Shown: positions 1 to 11,899, counted from the stretch's first letter. The stretch is DNA of 64,000 bases from Megaustenia siamemsis (GCA_032433765.1 JAVIAB010000156.1:86362269-86426268), one strand, 5' to 3'. The notes: generated by a model from the sequence alone, not told the origin. Made by a program: numbers and translations.

Positions 1-1827
1 CTGGAGTCTTTGATGAGGAGTGGGCTGGTCTAGTAGACACTGGCTGGAGTCATTAATGAGGAGTAGGCTGGCCTAGAAGACACTGGTTGGAGTCATTGAT
101 GAGGAGTAGGCTGGCCTAGAAGACACTGGTTGGAGTCATTGATGAGGAGTAGGCTGGCCTAGAAGACACTGGCTGGAGTCATTAATGAGGAGTGGGCGGG
201 CTCGTAGACAGTGGCTGGAGCCTTTGATGAGAAATGGACTGCTCGTAGACAGTGGCTGGAGCCTTTGATGAGAAATGGACTGCTCGTAGACAGTGGCTGG
301 AGCCTTTGATGAGAAATGGACTGCTCGTAGACAGTGGCTGAAGTCTTTGATGAGTAGTGGGCTGTGCTCGTAGACAGTGGTTGGAGTCTTTGATGAGGAG
401 TGGGCTGGACTAGTAGACAGTGGCTGGAGTCTTTAATGAGGAGTGGGCTTAGCTAGTAGACACTGGCTGGAGTCATTGATGAGGAGTGGGCTGGGCTAGT
501 AGACACTGGCTGGAGTCATTGATGAGGAGTGGGCTGGGCTAGTAGACACTGTCTGGAGTCTTTGATGAAGAGTGGGCTGGTCTAGTAGACCCTGGCTGGA
601 GGCTTTGATGAGGAGTGGGCTGGTCTAGTAGACACTAGCTGGAGTCATTGATTAGGAATGGGCTAGGCTAGTAGACACTGACTGGAGTTTTTGATGAGGA
701 GTGGGCTGGGCTAGTAGGCAGTGACCGGAGTCTTTGATGAGGATTGGGCTGGAGTAGTTAACAGTGGCTGGAGTCTTTTGATGAGGAGTGGGCTGGGCTC
801 CTAGACAGTGGCTGGAGTCTGTGATGAGGAGTGGGCTGGGCTCCTAGACAGTGGCTGGAGTCTGTGATGAAGAGTGGGCTGTGCTAGTAGACAGTGGCTG
901 GAGTCATTGATGAAGAGTGGGCTGGGCTCCTAGACAGTGGCTGGAGTCATTGATGAGAGGTGGGCTGGGCTCCTAGACAGTAGCTGGAGTCTTTGATGAG
1001 GAGTGGGCTGGGCTCGTAGACAGTGGCTGGAGTCATTGATGAAGAGTGGGCTTGGCTAGTAGACAGTGGCTGGAGTCTTTGATGAGGAGTGGGCTTGGCT
1101 AGTAGACAGTGGCTGGAGTCTTTGATGAGGAGTGGGCAGAGCTCCTAGACAGTGGATGGAGTCATTGATGAAGAGTGGGCTTGGCTAGTAGACAGTGGCT
1201 GGAGTCATTGATGAGGAGGGGGCTGGGGTCGTAGACAGTGGCTGGAGTCTTTGATGAGGAGTGGGCTGTGCTAGTAGACAGTGGCTGGAGTCTTTGATGA
1301 GGAGTGGGCTTGGCTAGTAGACAGTGGCTGGAGTCTTTGATGAGGAGTAGGCAGAGCTCCTAGACAGTGGCTGGAGTCATTGATGAAGAGTGGGCTTGGC
1401 TAGTAGACAGTGGCTGGAGTCTTTGATGAGGAGGGGGCTGTGCTAGTAGACAGTGGCTGGAGTCTTTGATGAGGAGGGGGCTGGGGTCGTAGACAGTGGC
1501 TGGAGTCTGTGATGAGGAGTGGGCTTGGCTAGTAGACAGTGGCTGGAGTCTTTGATGAGGAGTGGGCTGGGCTCGTAGACAGTGGCTGGAATCTTTTATG
1601 AGGAGTTGGCTGGGCTAGTAGACAGTGGCTGGAGTCTGTGACGAGGAGTGGGCTGGGCTCGTAGACAGTGGCTGGAATCTTTTATGAGGAGTTGGCTGGG
1701 CTAGTAGACAGTGGCTGGAGTTTTTAATGAGGAGTGGGCTGTGCTTGCAGACAGTGGCTGGAGTCTTTGATGAGGAGTGGGATTTACTAGTAGACAGTGG
1801 CTGGAGTCTTTGATGAGGAGTGGGCTG
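1..1827. repeat. 43-bp minisatellite, about 42 copies
   Basis: Head-to-tail units start at 1, 44 and so on with a 43-bp period. The core of each contains TTTGATGAGGAGTGGGCTGG followed by a TAGTAGACA-type segment. Units are imperfect. Between about 220 and 340 three copies are 41 bp long and carry a GAGAAATGGACTG variant. The array begins before the window and stops at 1827, where GCTG is followed by a T-rich run. No conserved reading frame is visible. Confidence 0.95.
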
Positions 1828-1940
1828 AAAATTTTTTTTTGCGGAAAATGAATCAGTGACGTGAACGAGACCACGAGATTAATTGGAAGTGAAGATGGGG
1901 CGTTGCCGGAAGTAAGAGCTGCGTGGATGGTAGACGAAGA

Positions 1941-2155
1941 TTGGACAATCAACACAGAACCGGTGTTGTCGTCGTGGAGAAGATTGGACAATCAACACAG
2001 AACCGGTGTTGTCGTCGTGGAGAAGATTGGACAATCAACACAGAACCGGTGTTGTCGTCGTGGAGAAGATTGGACAATCAACACAGAACCTAGTTGTCGT
2101 CGTGGAGAAGATTGGACAATCAACACAGAACCGGTGTTGTCGTCGTGGAGAAGAG
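1941..2155. repeat. 43-bp minisatellite, 5 copies, unrelated unit
   Basis: Five tandem copies start at 1941, 1984, 2027, 2070 and 2112, each beginning TTGGACAATCAACACAG and ending in a GTTGTCGTCGTGGAG-type segment. The fourth copy is 42 bp. Short ORFs run through the array in two plus frames but only mirror the repeat. The sequence is not related to the 43-bp array at the start of the window. The 2156-2400 flank is unique and contains one G-rich run. Confidence 0.93.
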
Positions 2156-2399
2156 CAGATTGGGGAACCTGGGTACAGCAGTGACGATGGAGGCGGGGGT
2201 GGGGGGGGGTCGTTGATGTCATCATGACCAGGAAGTGATCTGTCCAGTTTGAACTAAAATGACAATTTAAAGCTAATTCAATCAGCCGTTTATTCAGTGC
2301 CACCAATAGCTCGCTGATTATGCTCCCATGGGACTAATTCATTGACAATTAACACCGGTGAACATGAATACCACATTTCCTTGATGTTAATTATTGCTA

Positions 2400-2660
2400 A
2401 ATCTGATCTATTTTTAGCTTTCTCGCTCACATTCTCTCTATCTCTCACATTCTATCTCTCTCTCACAAACATTCTCTCTATCTCTCATATTCTATCTCTC
2501 TCTCACAAACATTCTCTCTATCTCTCACATTCTATCTCTCTCTCACAAACATTCTCTCTATCTCTCATATTCTATCTCTCTCTCACAAACATTCTCTCTA
2601 TCTCTCACATTCTCTCTCTCACATTCTCTCTCTCACATCCGCTCTCTCACATTCTCTCTC
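2400..2660. repeat. 40-bp CT-rich minisatellite
   Basis: TCTCACAAACATTCTCTC recurs at 2461, 2501, 2541 and 2581, giving a 40-bp period in a CT-rich stretch. It decays into short CACATTCTCTCTCT units after 2600. A plus-strand ORF crosses it, but its peptide is pure repeat. Confidence 0.9.
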
Positions 2661-2671
2661 TGGCTCTTATT

Positions 2672-2765
2672 TTCAATCACACACGTACACACACATACAC
2701 ACCCACGAACGCATGCACCGACCCACGAACAGACACACACACAGACCCACGAACACACATACATA
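2672..2765. repeat. CA-rich microsatellite-like tract
   Basis: Imperfect ACACAC and CCCACGAACA units follow directly on the CT-rich array. This is simple sequence without coding signal. Confidence 0.8.
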
Positions 2766-3134
2766 TAGAAGAGCCCCGAAGAGCAGTAAACCCATGTCCC
2801 AAGAGGAGAGACAAGACCCAGCTCATAGAGACAATCATCTCTGTTTTCTGTCTTCAAATAGCGCATGACATCTTCTATAATTGATAGACTACAGACAACC
2901 CCAACTCCATTAACTGATTGGATGCCAACTGTTGTTGGTGCACGCGGCCATGTTTGAAACCTGGTTTCGGATGAAACGGAGAGGAACATTCAACATTTGG
3001 TGTGGATCGAGCGAGCTATCCGAAATCGTGGAATAACACAGGAGGACGGACGTGCGTGACGTTCATGCAGTAGAATCAGATCTCAGCGGTTGGAGAGAGA
3101 GGATTACTTGACATGAGGGTGGAGGAATAGATGG
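2766..3134. other. Unique island, nothing recognised
   Basis: Non-repetitive sequence between the CA-rich tract and the 13-bp array. I found no convincing ORF, splice-bounded exon or mobile-element motif on either strand. Confidence 0.6.
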
Positions 3135-5725
3135 GTGGAGGTGGTTGACTGAGATGGTTGACTGAGATGGTTAACTGAGGTGGTTAACTGAGATGGTTGA
3201 CTGAGATGGTTGACTGAGATGGTTGACTGAGATGGTTGACTGAGATGGTTAACTGAGATGGTTAACTGAGATGGTTGACTGAGGTGGTTAACTGAGATGG
3301 TTAACTGAGATGGTTGACTGAGGTGGTTAACTGAGATGGTTAACTGAGGTGGTTAACTGAGATGGTTAACTGAGATGGTTGACTGAGATGGTTGACTGAG
3401 ATGGTTAACTGAGATGGTTAATTGAGATGGTTAACTGAGGTGGTTAACTGAGATGGTTAACTGAGATGGTTGACTGAGGTGGTTAACTGAGATGGTTAAC
3501 TGAGGTGGTTAACTCAGATGGTTAACTGAGATGGTTAACTGAGATGGTTGACTGAGATGGTTGACTGAGATGGTTGACTGAGATGGTTAACTGAGATGGT
3601 TGACTGAGATGGTTAACTGAGATGGTTAACTGAGATGGTTGACTGAGGTGGTTAACTGAGATGGTTGACTGAGGTGGTTAACTGAGATGGTTGACTGAGG
3701 TGGTTAACTGAGATGGTTGACTGAGGTGGTTAACTGAGATGGTTGACTGAGGTGGTTAACTGAGATGGTTGACTGAGGTGGTTAACTGAGATGGTTGACT
3801 GAGGTGGTTAACTGAGATGGTTGACTGAGGTGGTTAACTGAGATGGTTGACTGAGGTGGTTAACTGAGATGGTTGACTGAGGTGGTTAACTGAGATGGTT
3901 GACTGAGATGGTTAACTGAGATGGTTGACTGAGGTGGTTAACTGAGATGGTTGACTGAGGTGGTTAACTGAGATGGTTGACTGAGGTGGTTAACTGAGAT
4001 GGTTGACTGAGGTGGTTAACTGAGATGGTTAACTGAGATGGTTAACTGAGATGGTTGACTGAGATGGTTGACTGAGATGGTTAACTGAGATGGTTGACTG
4101 AGATGGTTAACTGAGATGGTTAACTGAGATGGTTGACTGAGATGGTTAACTGAGATGGTTAACTGAGATGGTTAACTGAGATGGTTAACTGAGATGGTTA
4201 ACTGAGATGGTTGACTGAGATGGTTGACTGAGATGGTTGACTGAGATGGTTAACTGAGATGGTTGACTGAGATGGTTGACTGAGATGGTTAACTGAGATG
4301 GTTAACTGAGATGGTTAACTGAGATGGTTGACTGAGATGGTTAACTGAGATGGTTAACTGAGATGGTTGACTGAGATGGTTGACTGAGATGGTTAACTGA
4401 GATGGTTGACTGAGATAGTTGACTGAGATGGTTGACTGAGATGGTTAACTGAGATGGTTGACTGAGATGGTTAACTGAGATGGTTAACTGAGATGGTTGA
4501 CTGAGATGGTTAACTGAGATGGTACTGAGATGGTTGACTGAGATAGTTAACTGAGATGGTTGACTGAGATGGTTAACTGAGATGGTTAACTGAGATGGTT
4601 AACTGAGATGGTTAACTGAGATGGTTGACTGAGATGGTTGACTGAGATAGTTGACTGAGATGGTTAACTGAGATGGTTGACTGAGATGGTTATATGAGAT
4701 GGTTGACTGAGATGGTTAACTGAGATGGTTGACTGAGATAGTTAACTGAGATGGTTAACTGAGATGGTTAACTGAGATGGTTAACTGAGATGGTTGACTG
4801 AGATGGTTGACTGAGATGGTTAACTGAGATGGTTAACTGAGATGGTTGACTGAGATAGTTAACTGAGATGGTTGACTGAGATGGTTAACTGAGATGGTTA
4901 ACTGAGATGGTTAACTGAGATGGTTAACTAAGATGGTTAACTGAGATGGTTAACTGAGATGGATAACTGAGATGTTTGACTGAGATGGTTAACTGAGATG
5001 GTTGACTGAGATGGTTAACTGAGATGGTTAACTGAGATGGTTTACTGAGATGGTTGACTGAGATGGTTGACTGAGATAGTTAACTGAGATGGTTGACTGA
5101 GATGGTTGACTGAGATGGTTGACTGAGATGGTTGACTGAGATGGTTAACTGAGATGGTAACTGAGATGGTTAACTGAGATGGTTGACTGAGATGGTTGAC
5201 TGAGATGGTTAACTGAGATGGTTAACTGGGATGGTTAACTGAGATGGTTAACTGAGATGGTTGACTGAGATGGTTGACTGAGATGGTTAACTGAGATGGT
5301 TGACTGAGATGGTTAACTGAGATGGTTAACTGAGATGGTTAACTGAGATGGTTAACTAAGATGGTTAACTGAGATGGTTAACTGAGATGGATAACTGAGA
5401 TGGTTGACTGAGATGGTTAACTGAGATGGTTGACTGAGATGGTTAACTGAGATGGTTAACTGAGATGGTTTACTGAGATGGTTGACTGAGATGGTTGACT
5501 GAGATAGTTAACTGAGATGGTTGACTGAGATGGTTGACTGAGATGGTTGACTGAGATGGTTGACTGAGATGGTTAACTGAGATGGTTAACTGAGATGGTT
5601 AACTGAGATGGTTGACTGAGATGGTTGACTGAGATGGTTAACTGAGATGGTTAACTGGGATGGTTAACTGAGATGGTTAACTGAGATGGTTGACTGAGAT
5701 GGTTGACTGAGATGGTTAACTGAGA
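3135..5725. repeat. 13-bp minisatellite, about 199 units, with higher-order structure
   Basis: The unit is ACTGAGATGGTTG, with an A/G polymorphism at the last base (GTTA or GTTG) and a GAGGTGG variant. From about 3617 to 4020 two variants alternate strictly as a 26-bp dimer. In the right half, rare variants recur about 428-429 bp apart: TAACTA at 4925 and 5353, and AACTGGGATGG at about 5221 and 5650. This implies a tandem duplication of about 33 units. The array ends sharply at 5725. Confidence 0.96.
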
Positions 5726-5985
5726 TTAGGAAAAGGCAAAAGAAGAGAAAAGTTGGCAAGCAGGAATGAGAGAGAGGAGAGGAGGTATGAATAGCAGAGA
5801 GAAGGAAATAGTAAACGTGAGGAGAAACGAAAAAATAAAGGAAGTGAGAAAAGAAAATGTGTTAGAATTAGAGGTGAAGGGGGCAGAGTGGCTATAAAAC
5901 AATCCAGTATCAGGAACGTTGTCTCTGCCCATCGAAATAGTTCAATGACGTCAGACGAGGGGCTTCAACTTGTTGCTCGTCTTCA
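5726..5985. other. Purine-rich unique island
   Basis: An AG-rich spacer (AGAGAAAAG, GAGAGGAGAGGAGG and similar) without a clear repeat unit, followed by about 100 bp of mixed sequence before the 26-bp array. I see no gene signal. Confidence 0.6.
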
Positions 5986-8900
5986 TCATCCACCACAGCT
6001 TTACTCTTGTACAACTCCCCACAGTTCTACTCTTGTACAAATCCACCACAGCTTTACTCTTGTACAACTCCCCACAGTTCTACTCTTGTCCAAATCCACC
6101 ACAGCTTTACTCTTGTACAACTCCCCACAGTTCTACTCTTGTCCAAATCCACCACAGCTCTACTCTTGTCCAACTACCTACTTTTCGCCAGCACATCTCT
6201 ACCCTTGCCAAATCCACACAGCACTACCATTGTCTAACTCCCAACAGATCTACCCTTGTCCAACTCCTCACTTTTCGCCACCACAGCACTACTCTTGTCC
6301 AACACCTCACAGCTCTACTCATGTCCAGCTTCCCACAGCTCTACCCATGTCCAACACCCCACAGCTCTACGCATGTCCAACTTCCACAGCTCTACCCATG
6401 TCCAACTCCCCACAGCTCTACTCTTGTCAAATTATACACAGCTCTACCATTGTCCAACTCCCCACTTTTCCCCACCACAGCTCTACCCTTGTCCAACTCC
6501 CCACTTTTCCTCACCTCAGCTCTACCCTTGTCCAACTCCCCACTTTTCCTCACCACAGCTCTACCATTGTCCAAACCCCCACTTTTCCCCACCACAGCTC
6601 TACCCTTGTCCAACTCCCCACTTTTCCTCACCTCAGCTCTACCCTTGTCCAACTCCTCACAGCTTTAACCTTGTCCAACTCCCCACAGCTCTACCCTTGT
6701 TCAACTCCCCACAGCTCTACACATGTCCAACTCCCCACAGCTCTACGTTTGTCCAAATTTCAACTTTTCCCCACTACAGCTCAACCCTTGTCCAAAACCC
6801 CAGAGCTCCACTATTGTCCAACTCCCAACATCTCTACTCTTGTCCAACTCCCCACAGTTCTCTTCTTGCCCCTCTCCACAACAGATCTACTCTTGTCCAA
6901 ATTCCAACAGATTTACCCATGTCAACTCACCACAGCTCTACTCTTGTCCAACTCCCAACATCTCTACTCTTGTCCAACTCCCCACAGTTCTACTCTTGCC
7001 CTACTCCACCACAGTTCTACTCTTGTCCAAATCCCAACAGCTTTACCCTTGTCCAACTCACCACAGTTCTACTCTTGCCCTACTCCACCACAGTTCTACT
7101 CTTGTCCAAATCACAACAGCTTTACCTTTGTCCAACTCACCACAGCTCTACTCTTGCCCTTCTCCGCTACATTTCTACTCTTATCCAACTCCCACAGCTC
7201 TACCCTTGCCCAAATTCCCACAGCTCTACTCTTGTCCAACTCCCCACAGCTCTACCCTTGCCCAAATCCCCACAGCTCTACCCTTGCCCAAATCCCCACA
7301 GTTCTACCCTTGCCCAAATCCCCACAGCTCTACCCTTGCCCAAATCCCCACAGCTCTACCCTTGCCCAAATCCCCACAGCTCTACCCTTGCCCAAATCCC
7401 CACAGCTCTACCCTTGCCCAAATCCCCACAGCTCTACCCTTGTCCAAATCCCCCCAGTTATACCCTTGCCCAACTCCCCACAGCTCTACCCTTGTCCAAC
7501 TCCCCACAGCTCTACCCTTGCCCAACTCCCCACAACTCTACCCTTGCCCAAATCCCCACATCTCTACCCTTGCCCAAATCCCCACAGCTCTACCCTTGCC
7601 CAAATCCCCACAGTTATACCCTTGCCCAAATCCCCACAGCTCTACCCTTGCCCAACTCCCCACAGCTCTACCCTTGCCCAAATCCCCACAGCTCTACCCT
7701 TGCCCAAATCCCCACAGCTCTACCCTTGCCCAAATCCCCACAGTTATACCCTTGCCCAAATCCCCACAGCTCTACCCTTGCCCAAATCACCACAGTTATA
7801 CCCTTGCCCAAATCCCCACAGTTATACCCTTGCCCAAATCCCCACAGTTATACCCTTGTCCAAATCCCCCCAGTTATACCCTTGTCCAAATCCCCACAGC
7901 TCTACCCTTGTCCAAATCCCCACAGCTCTACCCTTGCCCAAATCCCCACAGTTATACCCTTGCCCAAATCCCCACAGCTCTACCCTTGCCCAAATCCCCA
8001 CAGCTATACCCTTGCCCAAATCCCCACAGCTCTACCCTTGCCCAAATTCCCACAGCTCTACCCTTGTCCAACTCCCCACAGCTCTATCCTTGTCCAAATC
8101 CCCACAGCTCTACCCTTGTCCAACTCCCCACAGCTCTACCCTTGTCCAACTCCCCACAGCTCTACCCTTGTCCAAATCCCCACAGCTCTACCCTTGTCCA
8201 ACTCCCCACAGCTCTACCCTTGTCCAACTTCCCACAGCTCTACCCTTGCCCAAATCCCCACAGCTCTACTCTTGTCCAACTCCCCACAGCTCTACCCTTG
8301 TCCAACTCCCCACAGCTCTACTCTTGTCCAAATCCCCCCAGTTATACCCTTGTCCAAATCCCCACAGCTCTACCCTTGCCCAAATCCCCACAGCTCTATC
8401 CTTGTCCAACTCCCCACAAATCTGCTATTGTCCAACTCTCCACAGCTCTACCTTTGTCCAACTCCCCACAAATCTGCTATTGTCCAACTCCCCACAACTC
8501 TGCTATTGCCCAACTCCCCACAGCTCTACCCTTGTCCAACTCCCCACAACTCTGCTATTGCCCAACTCCCCACAGCTCTACCCTTGTCCAACTCCCCACA
8601 GCTCTACCCTTGTCCAACTCCCCACAGCTCTACCTTTGTCCAACTCCCCACAACTCTGCTATTGCCCAACTCCCCACAGCTTTACCTTTGTCCAACTCCC
8701 CACAACTCTGCTATTGTCCAACTCCCCACAACTGTGCTATTGCCCAACTCCCCACAGCTCTACCTTTGTCCAACTCCCCACAACTCTGATATTGCCCAAC
8801 TCCCCACAGCTCTACCTTTGTCCAACTCGCCATAACTCTGCTATTGCCCAACTCCCCACAGCTCTACCTTTGTCCAACTCCCACAACTCTGCTATTGTCC

Positions 8901-9283
8901 AACTCCCCACAGCTCTACCTTTCTCCAACTCCCCCACAGCTCTACCTTTGTCCAACTCCCCACAACTCTGCTATTGTCCAACTCCCCACAGCTCTACTCT
9001 TGTCCAAATCCCCCAGTTATACCCTTGTCCAAATCCCCACAGCTCTACCCTTGCCCAAATCCCCACAGCTCTATCCTTGTCCAACTCCCCACAAATCTGC
9101 TATTGTCCAACTCTCCACAGCTCTACCTTTGTCCAACTCCCCACAAATCTGCTATTGTCCAACTCCCCACAACTCTGCTATTGCCCAACTCCCCACAGCT
9201 CTACCCTTGTCCAACTCCCCACAACTCTGCTATTGCCCAACTCCCCACAGCTCTACCCTTGTCCAACTCCCCACAGCTCTACC
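5986..9283. repeat. 26-bp minisatellite, left part
   Basis: The unit is 26 bp, with CCCACAGCTCTACCCTTG as its core and endings CCCAAATC, TCCAACTC and others. The best-ordered part is 7200-8300. The 5986-7200 part is more degenerate. No unit contains a stop codon on the plus strand. Because 26 is not a multiple of 3, all three plus frames stay open and the apparent 1132-codon ORF (5888-9286) repeats every 26 residues (78 bp). The block at 8315-8990 is repeated from 8991 at a distance of 675-676 bp, which is 26 units. I regard the long ORF as non-coding. Confidence 0.96.
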
Positions 9284-9424
9284 TAGTAATTGTGCTTCAC
9301 CGCTTGTTGTCGTTGTCCATGTATTCTGAAGAAGGCCACAGGCCGAAACGTCAGTATTGTGTTGTGTTCTTTATTTGTAAAGCTGTCACCATACCTTGGA
9401 GTGTTTAGCACACCCCACCATTGG
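9284..9424 (+). mobile_element. Hammerhead-like fragment, probably a Penelope-like element remnant
   Basis: A 141-bp stretch of unique sequence interrupts the 26-bp array. At 9325-9352 it contains CTGAAGA, then GGCC-ACA-GGCC able to form a hairpin, then GAAACGTC. That order matches the hammerhead ribozyme core (CUGANGA, stem II, GAAA, stem III, UH). Stem III would be only the AC/GU pair, as known for hammerheads in Penelope-like retroelements. Bases before CTGA (GTATT) can pair with bases after GTC (AGTAT), forming a short stem I. One extra A lies between CTGAAGA and stem II, so activity is uncertain. No reverse transcriptase remains. Compared with the sister array copy, 61 bp of array is missing at the junction. 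Confidence 0.6.
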
Positions 9425-9882
9425 CTCCCCACAGCTTTACCTTTGTCCAACTCCCCACAACTCTGCTATTGTCCAACTCCCCACAGCTCTACCTTTGTCC
9501 AACTCCCCACAACTGTGCTATTGCCCAACTCCCCACAGCTCTACCTTTGTCCAACTCCCCACAACTCTGATATTGCCCAACTCCCCACAGCTCTACCTTT
9601 GTCCAACTCGCCATAACTCTGCTATTGCCCAACTCCCCACAGCTCTACCTTTGTCCAACTCCCCACAACTCTGCTATTGTCCAACTCCCCACAGCTCTAC
9701 CTTTCTCCAACTCCCCCACAGCTCTACCTTTGTCCAACTCCCCGCAACTCTGCTATTGTCCAACTCCCCACAGCTCTACCTTTGTCCAACTCCCCACAGC
9801 TCTACCCTTGTCCAACTCCCCACAGCTCTACCTTTGTCCAACTCCCCACAGCTCTACCTTTGTCCTACTCCCCACAGTCCGT
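9425..9882. repeat. 26-bp minisatellite, right part
   Basis: The array resumes after the interruption with TCCCCACAGCTTTACC, which corresponds to position 8670 of the first block copy. It continues with CTCTGCTATTG and CTACCTTTG variants until about 9882. It is the continuation of the second 676-bp block copy. Confidence 0.93.
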
Positions 9883-10379
9883 CCACGAGAGCAGTTGCCT
9901 CAATCATGGATGAGTCTCAATGTAATCGAGGACATCCCAAAGATAAAGGTACCAGACATGAAGCAAGATGCGATTTCTGTAGGACTGCCAGGTTCAGGCA
10001 GAATTGTGTCCCAAGAGGCCAATCTGTTTCCCAGGTTGAGAAGCACTTTGACATTGTTGACAGTAATAGACTGTGATCAAGGAAAGATTGGTGAGCAACT
10101 GTCACCGACCAACCAACAAGTTGATTGTGCTCTCTCTGCCAGCAACTGTCACCGACCAACCAACAAGTTGATTGTGCTCTCTCTGCCAGCAACCTTGGTC
10201 ACTGAGCTCAGACAAAAGACGCCATGATTGATGGGCCGGCCATCTCTCGCCAGATTCAAACGGCGATTTGTCACCGGAAGAAATGAAACGCTGACGTGTC
10301 ACATCAAGTTCATCTCTCACGGCTGGATTCTCATCAAGATGTCGTGTCTTGCTCCAAATGTCTTTATAACCTTGCTGAC
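9883..10379. other. Unique island with a 47-bp direct duplication
   Basis: Non-array sequence. A 47-bp segment beginning GCAACTGTCACCGACCAACC is present twice in tandem, at 10095-10141 and 10142-10188. Open frames cross the region on both strands, but I recognise no protein family and no clear exon. Confidence 0.7.
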
Positions 10380-10425
10380 CACACACACACACACATACAC
10401 ACACACGGCCACACACTCACACACG
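10380..10425. repeat. CA-rich microsatellite
   Basis: Imperfect (CA)n run with ACACACACATACACACACAC-type sequence. Confidence 0.85.
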
Positions 10426-10546
10426 TATGTATCGTTATTCACCGCATCTGCATTTATATTTGACGGTCGTTCAGTTTCTAATACTCAGTGTAACGATGTT
10501 TTAACGCCACTTCAAAATAGTTACGGACAATCTGTATGTCTGTACA

Positions 10547-10628
<82 letters not shown>
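10547..10628. repeat. Compound CT-AT-GT microsatellite
   Basis: Three dinucleotide runs lie back to back: (CT)n, then (AT)n of about 20 repeats, then (GT)n. It leads directly into the 19-bp array. Confidence 0.93.
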
Positions 10629-10741
10629 AGACTCTCTATATATGTGTAGACTCTCTTTATATGTGTAGAATCTCTATATATGTGTAGAATCTCTATATAT
10701 GTGTAGACTCTCTATATATGTGTAAAATCTCTATATGTGTG
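10622..10741. repeat. 19-bp minisatellite, left part
   Basis: Units of 19 bp such as ACTCTCTATATATGTGTAG. They are related to the larger array that resumes after 11004 (ACTCCCTGTATGTCTGTAG type), so the two parts are one array split by the SINE. Confidence 0.85.
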
Positions 10742-11003
10742 TAAAAGTAAGTAAAGTACCCCCGTCACGTCAAGTGGCGTATAGGGAAATATGGTGTTAG
10801 TGACCCTATATTTTACAGACCTTCAGCACATGATTTTTGGGGTAATGTGGTCAGTATTACGCCCGTGCTGCTTTACTTTCCCAGAAAAAATCCGGTACCC
10901 ATTTAAGGCTGGGTGAACCCGGAAGCCGTTGGTTGGGATCGAACCCTACCACTTGTCCGTGGTAGTCCAGTTCACTAACCACTGAGCTATTGCGGCTCCC
11001 TTA
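10742..11003 (-). mobile_element. tRNA-derived SINE inserted in the 19-bp array
   Basis: On the minus strand the element begins with a tRNA-like head at about 10928-11003. It has an A box (TAGCTCAGTGG, about 10979-10989) and a B box (GGTTCGATCCC, about 10938-10948). GGGAGCCG and CGGCTTCC can pair as an acceptor-like stem with a GU pair. These are the RNA polymerase III internal promoter elements of tRNA-derived SINEs. The body contains TGGGTACCGGATTTTTTC and GTAAAGCAGCACGGGCG and ends near 10745. It is too long for a tRNA gene and lacks a normal anticodon-arm context. I see no clear target-site duplication, because the flanks are themselves repeats. Confidence 0.82.
10928..11003 (-). promoter_or_regulatory. 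Pol III internal promoter (A and B boxes) in SINE head
   Basis: The A box TAGCTCAGTGG and B box GGTTCGATCCC lie in tRNA-like spacing on the minus strand. They would direct RNA polymerase III initiation near 11003 if active. Confidence 0.7.
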
Positions 11004-11880
11004 TCCGTAGACTCTCTGTATATGTGTATACTGTCTATAGACCCCTTGTATGTCTGTAGACTCTTTGTATATCTGTAGACTCCCTGTATGTCTGTAGACT
11101 TCCTATGTGTCTGTATGCACTCTGTATGTATGTAGACTCTGTATGTCTGTAAGCAACCTGTATGTGTGTAGACTCCCTAAATGCCTGTAAACACCCTGTA
11201 TGTATGTAGTCTCCCTGTATGTCTGTAGATTCCCTGTATGTATGTAGACTCCCTGTATGTCTGGAGATTACCCGTAAGTATGTATGTAGATTATCTGTAT
11301 GTCTGTAAGCACCCTATATGTATGTAGACTCCATTTATGTCTGTAAACACCATGTATGTCTGTACACTCCTTGTATGTCTGTAAACACCCTGTATGTATG
11401 TAAACTCTCGGTATGTCTGTAGACTCCCTGTATGTCTGTAAACACCCTGTATGTATGTAGACTCCCTGTATGTCTGTAGATTCCCTGTATGTAAGTAGAT
11501 TCCCTGTACATATGTAAACACCCTGTATGTCTGTAGACTCCCTGTATGTCTGTAGATTCCCTGTATGTAAGTAGATTCCCTGTACATATGTAAACACCCT
11601 GTATGTCTGTAGAATCCCTGTATGTATGTAGATTCCCTGTATGAATGTAAGGACTCTGTATGTCTGTAGACTCCATGTATGTCTGTAAACACCATGTATG
11701 TCTGTAGACTCCCTGTATGTCTGTAAACACCCTGTATGTCTGTAGACTCCCTGTATGTCTGTAAACACCCTGGATGTCTGTAGACTCTCTTTATGTCTGT
11801 AAACACCCTGTATGTATGTAGACTCTCTGTATGCTTGTTGCCCTCGTGTATGCCTACAGTCTTCCTGTATGTACATATTT
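11004..11880. repeat. 19-bp minisatellite, right part
   Basis: The unit is CCCTGTATGTCTGTAGACT, with AAACA, TATGTAG and other variants. A four-unit (76-bp) supra-unit containing GTAAGTAGATTCCCTGTACA occurs at about 11488 and 11564. The minus strand has no stops in the unit in any frame, so three overlapping ORFs of up to 256 codons appear, each with a 19-residue period. I treat them as artefacts. Confidence 0.94.
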
Positions 11881-11899
11881 CTAAATGATCTCTCTATCC

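Noticed and set aside
5888..9286. 1132-codon plus ORF
   Set aside because: It is the 26-bp repeat read through three frames in turn. The period is 26 residues, no non-repeat domain is present, and overlapping ORFs of similar length exist in the other plus frames.
10928..11003. Functional tRNA gene
   Set aside because: The tRNA-like fold continues into a conserved SINE body, and there is no pol III terminator directly after the head.
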